Below, in pieces: positions 60,002-64,000 of a stretch of DNA of 64,000 bases. The notes beneath the pieces are model-generated. The model did no database searches and was not told the DNA's origin. It saw nothing but the letters and a program-made list of their open reading frames with translations. The translations under genes were made by a program, and so were the position numbers. The DNA is from an uncultured Faecalicatena sp. (GTDB taxonomy: Bacteria; Bacillota; Clostridia; Lachnospirales; Lachnospiraceae), in the NCBI GenBank assembly GCA_948468385.1, contig CAOKHZ010000005.1, positions 1 to 64,000 on the forward strand, written 5' to 3'. The stretch's first letter is position 1, and each line of letters opens with the position of its first letter.

Positions 60002-60781
60002 TTATTTTTGCGCGTGTACCCGAATTCTGCGAAATGTTTCAAAATGAGTGCCATTCGGTTGCCGTGTCTTTTGTAGCATTTCTTCGATTACTTCCTGACG
60101 AAATGATTCTTTAAGTTCTTCTGGAATTTGCTTTATAAATGGTACGATGCTAGGTTGGTCTATCCATTTAATCATTTCGGAAGCATCGGAAAAATATCGG
60201 TCTCTGTTTATTTCCGCGATTTCGTAGGAAGAGAAACCAATCGTAGAAATCAATTCCACATACTGCGATTTTGAGGGCATGAACCAGGGCCATGCAAAGT
60301 TCTGAAAGTATTTTGCATACTTGGTCTCGGATATTTTTCCATGCATGACTTCGAGGAAGTTGGCACAATTACCGGCACCTCCAAAATCCCATAGGATTTC
60401 CCCATGGATTTTTAACGCTTTGTGGGCATTTGTCAAAAGACGCTTATGATTTTTCACCCAATGTAAGGCCGCATTGGAAAAAATAAGGTCAAATGCATGT
60501 TCAAAATTCATTTCATTCATGTCCATTCGTGCAAATTCAAGATTGTTTCCGCAAAGTGTTTTTGCGGTTTTCACCATATTGGCGGAAGCGTCAATTCCCA
60601 ACACGTTCCCATGCGGTACAAGCAGTGATAAGCGTTTTGTCAAGATCCCGTCGCCGCATCCCAAGTCCAGTATGGCTTCATTTCCGCTAAGCGATAATTG
60701 TGAAATTAAATCGTTCCCCCATTCTTTTTGATGCCTGGATGCTGACTTGTACTTTTTGCCGTCAAATTCAAATGTATTCAT
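60002..60781 (-). CDS. SAM-dependent class I methyltransferase
   Basis: A 259-residue methyltransferase. Motif I is AILDLGCGDGILTKRL, followed by VLGIDASANMV and FDLIFSNAALHWV. The order and the NAALHW box resemble trans-aconitate methyltransferase (Tam) and related small-molecule methyltransferases. The substrate is not known. The frame is open to 60895, but MNTFEFDGKKYKSASRHQKEWG fits the family start, with GGAGGG before the ATG at 60781. The CAT-like gene follows after 15 bases, so they form an operon. Confidence 0.85.
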   Translation of the reverse strand: MNTFEFDGKKYKSASRHQKEWGNDLISQLSLSGNEAILDLGCGDGILTKRLSLLVPHGNVLGIDASANMVKTAKTLCGNNLEFARMDMNEMNFEHAFDLIFSNAALHWVKNHKRLLTNAHKALKIHGEILWDFGGAGNCANFLEVMHGKISETKYAKYFQNFAWPWFMPSKSQYVELISTIGFSSYEIAEINRDRYFSDASEMIKWIDQPSIVPFIKQIPEELKESFRQEVIEEMLQKTRQPNGTHFETFRRIRVHAQK

Positions 60782-60902
60782 AATAACCCTCCATGAGCAC
60801 TTGTTTTTTAGGTACTTACGTGTGAATGTAGTTGAAGTATACGCCTCGCAATGATATAATTCAAATACATGATTTTTATGAAACACATAAATCAAAGTTA
60901 TG

Positions 60903-61048
60903 GTTACTATTTACGGGGCTGTGCGCCTTGCCGCACGGCCTCCGTCCGATAACGTGATGGTACCGATTGGGCATTTCGGCCATCGCCGTAGGCGATTTTA
61001 AATGGCCGAATGCCGTTACTATCGCGGCCGCAGGCCGTGAATAGTAAC
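60903..61048. repeat. 146-bp palindromic element between divergent genes
   Basis: GTTACTATTTACGG (60903-60916) and CCGTGAATAGTAAC (61035-61048) are inverted ends with one wobble. Inside are GTGCG/CGCAC, GGCATTTCGGCCAT with ATGGCCGAATGCC, and CGCCGTAGGCG. The element has no coding capacity. It ends 21 bases before the LysR start. It may be a small mobile element, a palindromic repeat, or part of the control region. Confidence 0.75.
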
Positions 61049-61069
61049 AAATTATGGAGAGGAGAATGC

Positions 61070-61993
61070 ATGGATACGTTTGATAATCTTGCAAGGTATA
61101 AAATTTTTCTTTCTGTCGCGGAAAATAAGAGCATATCCAAGGCAGCCGCGTCGCTTTACATTTCCCAACCGGCGGTGAGCATGGCGATAAGGAAGCTGGA
61201 GGAGAACTTAAGTACCACGCTCTTTATCAGAAAATCGAAGGGTGTGGAGTTGACGGAGAAAGGGAAATTTTTGTATGACAGTGCGAAAAAAGCATTTCTT
61301 ATGCTTTCGAATGCCGAAAAAAGCCTTCGATTCCCGGCAAAAACCGGATATTTGCGCATGGCGTCTAGCAACGTTTTGTGCAAACATTTTCTCATGCCTT
61401 ATCTGAAAGAATTTTCACGTTTATATCCGCATACGGATTTGTCCATTACGTGCACGTCCTCGGTGGAGGCCTATGCGATGCTGGAGGAAGGTACGATTGA
61501 CCTGGCATTGGTCGTAAAGCCCCAAAACCTTGGAACATCGGTTTATCGTTCTTTGGGAAAAATTGAATACATTTTTGTTTGCACGCCCGCCTACCGGGAA
61601 AAATTGCATTGCGGGAATGATGAAATCTTTGATTATGCGAACATCATGCTTCTTGATAAGGACAACGTGTCCCGCAAACACGTTAATGCGTATTATGCAA
61701 AAAATAATATCATTCCACTGCGCATTCTCGAAGTAAACGAGATGGACATGCTGATTGAATTTGCCAAAATGGGCATAGGCGTGTCCTGCGTTGTGAAACA
61801 ATTCGTGGAGCGGGAGCTGGAAGCGGGCGACCTTGTCGAAGTGGTTTTATCAAATCCCGTCCCGCCGCGTGAAATCGGATTTTTATATCAGGAAATCCGG
61901 CCGCTTAACGAGAATATATTGAGGTTTTTAGACGTTTTGTGTATAATGAATGAAAAGACGGAAGAAAGTACGGAGGAAAATTGGGAGCGATAG
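61070..61993 (+). CDS. LysR family transcriptional regulator
   Basis: A 307-residue LysR-type regulator. The helix-turn-helix is at about 15-50 (SVAENKSISKAAASLYISQPAVSMAI, in two halves), followed by the linker helix and a periplasmic-binding-like effector domain (YLRMASSNVLCKHFLMPYLK, GIGVSCVVKQFVERELEAGD). GGAGAGGAG precedes the ATG at 61070. It is divergent from the methyltransferase/CAT operon, which it might control. The usual LysR operator T-N11-A is hard to single out in the palindromic gap. Confidence 0.92.
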   Translation: MDTFDNLARYKIFLSVAENKSISKAAASLYISQPAVSMAIRKLEENLSTTLFIRKSKGVELTEKGKFLYDSAKKAFLMLSNAEKSLRFPAKTGYLRMASSNVLCKHFLMPYLKEFSRLYPHTDLSITCTSSVEAYAMLEEGTIDLALVVKPQNLGTSVYRSLGKIEYIFVCTPAYREKLHCGNDEIFDYANIMLLDKDNVSRKHVNAYYAKNNIIPLRILEVNEMDMLIEFAKMGIGVSCVVKQFVERELEAGDLVEVVLSNPVPPREIGFLYQEIRPLNENILRFLDVLCIMNEKTEESTEENWER

Positions 61994-62019
61994 GTGAGCA
62001 GATAGAATGAAATGTAATA

Positions 62020-62144
62020 TACTGCGTGGCAAAAATATTTGTCACGCAGTACACAAGGATGCGCACAGCCGCATAAGGAAATATGCCGCTTTGCGGCTGC
62101 GTCTGGCGCGATACTCACGGCAGATTTCATCGGCCGTGAGTATA
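62020..62144. repeat. dispersed modular hairpin element, copy 3 (diverged)
   Basis: Hairpin A has arms TACTGCGTG (62020-62028) and CACGCAGTA (62043-62051). The core keeps AAGGATGCGCAC, TAAGGAAATATGC, the GCCGC-TTT-GCGGC stem (62085-62097) and GGCGCGA. Hairpin B has TACTCACGGC (62112-62121) with GCCGTGAGTA (62133-62142). The order of parts equals copies 1 and 2, while both outer hairpins are new sequences. Confidence 0.75.
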
Positions 62145-62172
62145 AGAAATAACAGAATGCGAGGTATGGGAC

Positions 62173-63861
62173 ATGGCGAGAACGGTAGGAATCGGCCATC
62201 AGGATTTTGAAAAGGTGATAACGGAAGACATTTTCTACGTGGACAAGACGAAATTTATTCAAGAGTGGTGGGAAAACAAGGATGAGGTGACCTTGATTAC
62301 CCGTCCCAGGCGGTTTGGGAAGACGTTGAATCTTAGCATGGTGGAAAAGTTTTTTTCCGTCAAGTACGCGGGCAGGGGCGATTTGTTTGAAAATTTATAT
62401 ATTTGGAATCAAGAAGAATATCGTGAACTGCAAGGGACGTACCCGGTGATTTTCTTGAGCTTCGCAAAGGTGAAGGAAACGTCATTTCAAAACATGCGGA
62501 AAAAAATTTGCCTGCTCATTATGGATTTGTATAACCAATATGACTTCTTGCTTGACGGAGAAGTGTTGAACGAGAAAGAAAAGGCTGCTTATCAGGAAAT
62601 ATCCCCGGACATGACGGATTCTTTGGCGGCGGATTCATTAAACCGATTGTCGGATTATCTGATGCGTCATTATGGGAAAAGAGTCATTATTCTGCTTGAC
62701 GAGTATGACACGCCGATGCAGGAGGCTTACGTGGGCGGATATTGGGACGAGGCGGTCGCTTTTACGAGGAATTTGTTTAACTCCACGTTTAAGACGAATC
62801 CTTATCTGGAAAGGGCTCTGATGATGGGGATTACGAGGACAAGCAGGGAATCCATCTTTTCGGATTTTAACAATGCAACGGTGGTGACTACGACTTCCAA
62901 ACGTTATGAGGATGCTTTTGGTTTCACGCAGGAGGAAGTTTGGGAGTCACTGAAGGAGTATGGCTTATATGAGGAGAGGGAGAATGTAAGGACGTGGTAT
63001 GATGGATTTACTTTTGGCAGTAAACGCGACATTTACAACCCATGGTCCATCATTAATTACTTGAAGGAACGAAAGTTTGCCGCATACTGGGCGAACACGA
63101 GCGGCAACAGCTTGGTGGGAAAGTTGGTTCGTGAGGGAAGCGCGGAATTGAAAGTCACCATGGAGGATTTGCTGGCGGGTGGAACGCTTCACGCGCGGAT
63201 TGACGAACAAATCGTGTACAACCAATTGAACGGAAATGAAAACGCAATTTGGAGCTTGTTGCTGGCAAGTGGTTACTTACGCGTGGAAATGTGTGAGTCG
63301 GATGAAAGAGGGCATCGGGAGTATGAATTAAAGCTTACGAACAAGGAAGTTTCCGTTATGTTTGAAAAGATGATAGGTAGTTGGTTTGACGATTCCATAT
63401 CAGCATACAACGCGTTTATCAGGGCGTTGCTTCTGGGGGACGTGGAGGCCATGAATGCGTATATGAACAAGATTGTCTTTACGACATTTAGTTACTTTGA
63501 TACGGGAAACGGTTCTTCGGAGGAGCCGGAACCAGAACGCTTTTACCATGGCTTCGTGCTCGGGCTGATAGTGAATCTGGCGGGGCGGTATAAAATCACC
63601 TCCAACCGCGAGAGCGGCTTCGGCAGGTATGACGTGATGCTCGAACCGCTAAAGGAGAGGGACGATGCCATCATCATTGAGTTCAAGGTCCGCAGAAGCG
63701 CGAAGAAACAGACGCTTGAGGAGGCTGTCAAGGAAGCATTGGAGCAGATAGAGGAGAAGAATTACGCGGCGAGCTTTATTGCGGCAAAGATTGCACCGGA
63801 ACGGATAAAAAAATACGGGTTCGCGTTCGAGGGAAAAAAGGTGCTGATAGGAGGAAAATGA
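62173..63861 (+). CDS. AAA-ATPase-like protein with PD-(D/E)XK nuclease domain
   Basis: A 562-residue protein of the widespread AAA-ATPase-like/PDDEXK_9 group. VDKTKFIQEWW with LITRPRRFGKTLNLSM is the family Walker A region, IILLDEYDTPM is Walker B, and GITRTSRESIFSDFNN follows. The C-terminal nuclease-like domain has FYHGFVLGLI, SGFGRYDVMLEP and IIIEFKVRR, with D and ExK acids in place. Members occur in many variable copies in gut Clostridia and Bacteroides. A role in defence or mobile elements has been suggested but is unproven. The start has GCGAGGTATGGG upstream. Confidence 0.88.
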   Translation: MARTVGIGHQDFEKVITEDIFYVDKTKFIQEWWENKDEVTLITRPRRFGKTLNLSMVEKFFSVKYAGRGDLFENLYIWNQEEYRELQGTYPVIFLSFAKVKETSFQNMRKKICLLIMDLYNQYDFLLDGEVLNEKEKAAYQEISPDMTDSLAADSLNRLSDYLMRHYGKRVIILLDEYDTPMQEAYVGGYWDEAVAFTRNLFNSTFKTNPYLERALMMGITRTSRESIFSDFNNATVVTTTSKRYEDAFGFTQEEVWESLKEYGLYEERENVRTWYDGFTFGSKRDIYNPWSIINYLKERKFAAYWANTSGNSLVGKLVREGSAELKVTMEDLLAGGTLHARIDEQIVYNQLNGNENAIWSLLLASGYLRVEMCESDERGHREYELKLTNKEVSVMFEKMIGSWFDDSISAYNAFIRALLLGDVEAMNAYMNKIVFTTFSYFDTGNGSSEEPEPERFYHGFVLGLIVNLAGRYKITSNRESGFGRYDVMLEPLKERDDAIIIEFKVRRSAKKQTLEEAVKEALEQIEEKNYAASFIAAKIAPERIKKYGFAFEGKKVLIGGK

Positions 63862-64000
63862 TAGCAACGGGAACTACGAATATTGGATTTGAAGAGAAAA
63901 TGTGTCCGGCAATTTGGAACTTACGAATTCTAAAACGGGAAAAACCGCAATGGCTGTAATTGTGAACTTGCAAGTTCCAAAAAGTCCGGGAATTGTCAGA
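63862..64000. other. terminal intergenic stretch with inverted repeats
   Basis: No gene is seen. TTTGGAACTT (about 63921) and AAGTTCCAAA (about 63972) are inverted, GTCCGG occurs on both sides, and GAACTTGCAAGTTC (63964-63977) is a perfect palindrome. It could be one end of a repeat or insertion element continuing beyond the window. Confidence 0.35.

Noticed and set aside
1-64000. tRNA, rRNA or prophage genes
   Set aside because: No CCA-ending cloverleaf stretches, rRNA cores, integrase, terminase or capsid proteins were seen in the gaps or frames.

Overview
The window looks like a chromosome segment from an anaerobic, endospore-forming member of the Clostridia, most likely a Lachnospiraceae. 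This rests on the dcw cluster running straight into spoIIGA-sigE-sigG, the DUF5717/DUF5716 gene pair, BceRSAB-type and GHKL/LytTR two-component systems, HipA-like kinases of the clostridial type, and a set of glycan-degrading enzymes. Species-level assignment is not possible from reading alone. No rRNA, tRNA, CRISPR array or prophage was seen.

Layout. 1-53 is the 3' tail of a group II intron. 61-13224 is a division and wall cluster: mraZ (with its own promoter and phased MraZ boxes), rsmH, an ftsL-like gene, two class B PBPs, mraY, murD, ftsW, ftsQ, a vsr-like nuclease and ftsZ. murE, murF, murG, murB and ftsA are not in it. The ftsW-ftsQ gap is filled by palindromes and a tandem repeat. 13259-15890 is the early sporulation block: a Spo0A-type promoter, then spoIIGA, sigE and sigG. 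15910-25369 is housekeeping: a HAD phosphatase, pth, mfd, a PrsA-like foldase, a cytidylate-kinase-like protein, an esterase and mutM. 25385-25946 is an antitoxin with a broken toxin.

25979-36992 is mostly on the minus strand: padR-DUF1700-DUF4097, a circularly permuted membrane-anchored GH3 enzyme, a GHKL kinase with a LytTR regulator coupled to a HipA-like kinase, an RCC1-repeat membrane protein and a small membrane protein. 37024-42657 is a BceRS/BceAB-like peptide sensing and resistance module with a coiled-coil gene inside it. 42771-48219 is a three-gene cassette: a very large solenoid-like protein (DUF5717), a protein with actin/Hsp70-like motifs (DUF5716) and a TPR-like protein. I judge it the best candidate for an undescribed system. 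48527-55070 is a glycoside locus (GH43, AraC, GH78-like, GPH transporter). 55123-57786 is a polar amino acid ABC importer. 57772-63861 holds a second HipA-like protein lacking a key Asp, a CAT-like acetyltransferase, a methyltransferase, a LysR regulator and an AAA-ATPase/PD-(D/E)XK protein.

Across the window there is also a dispersed intergenic element built of hairpins (39450-39571, 48218-48348, 62020-62144). Its outer hairpins differ in sequence between copies but keep their pairing, and two copies sit directly behind intrinsic terminators. Several local tandem duplications also touch gene starts: murD, mutM and the spoVD-like leader.
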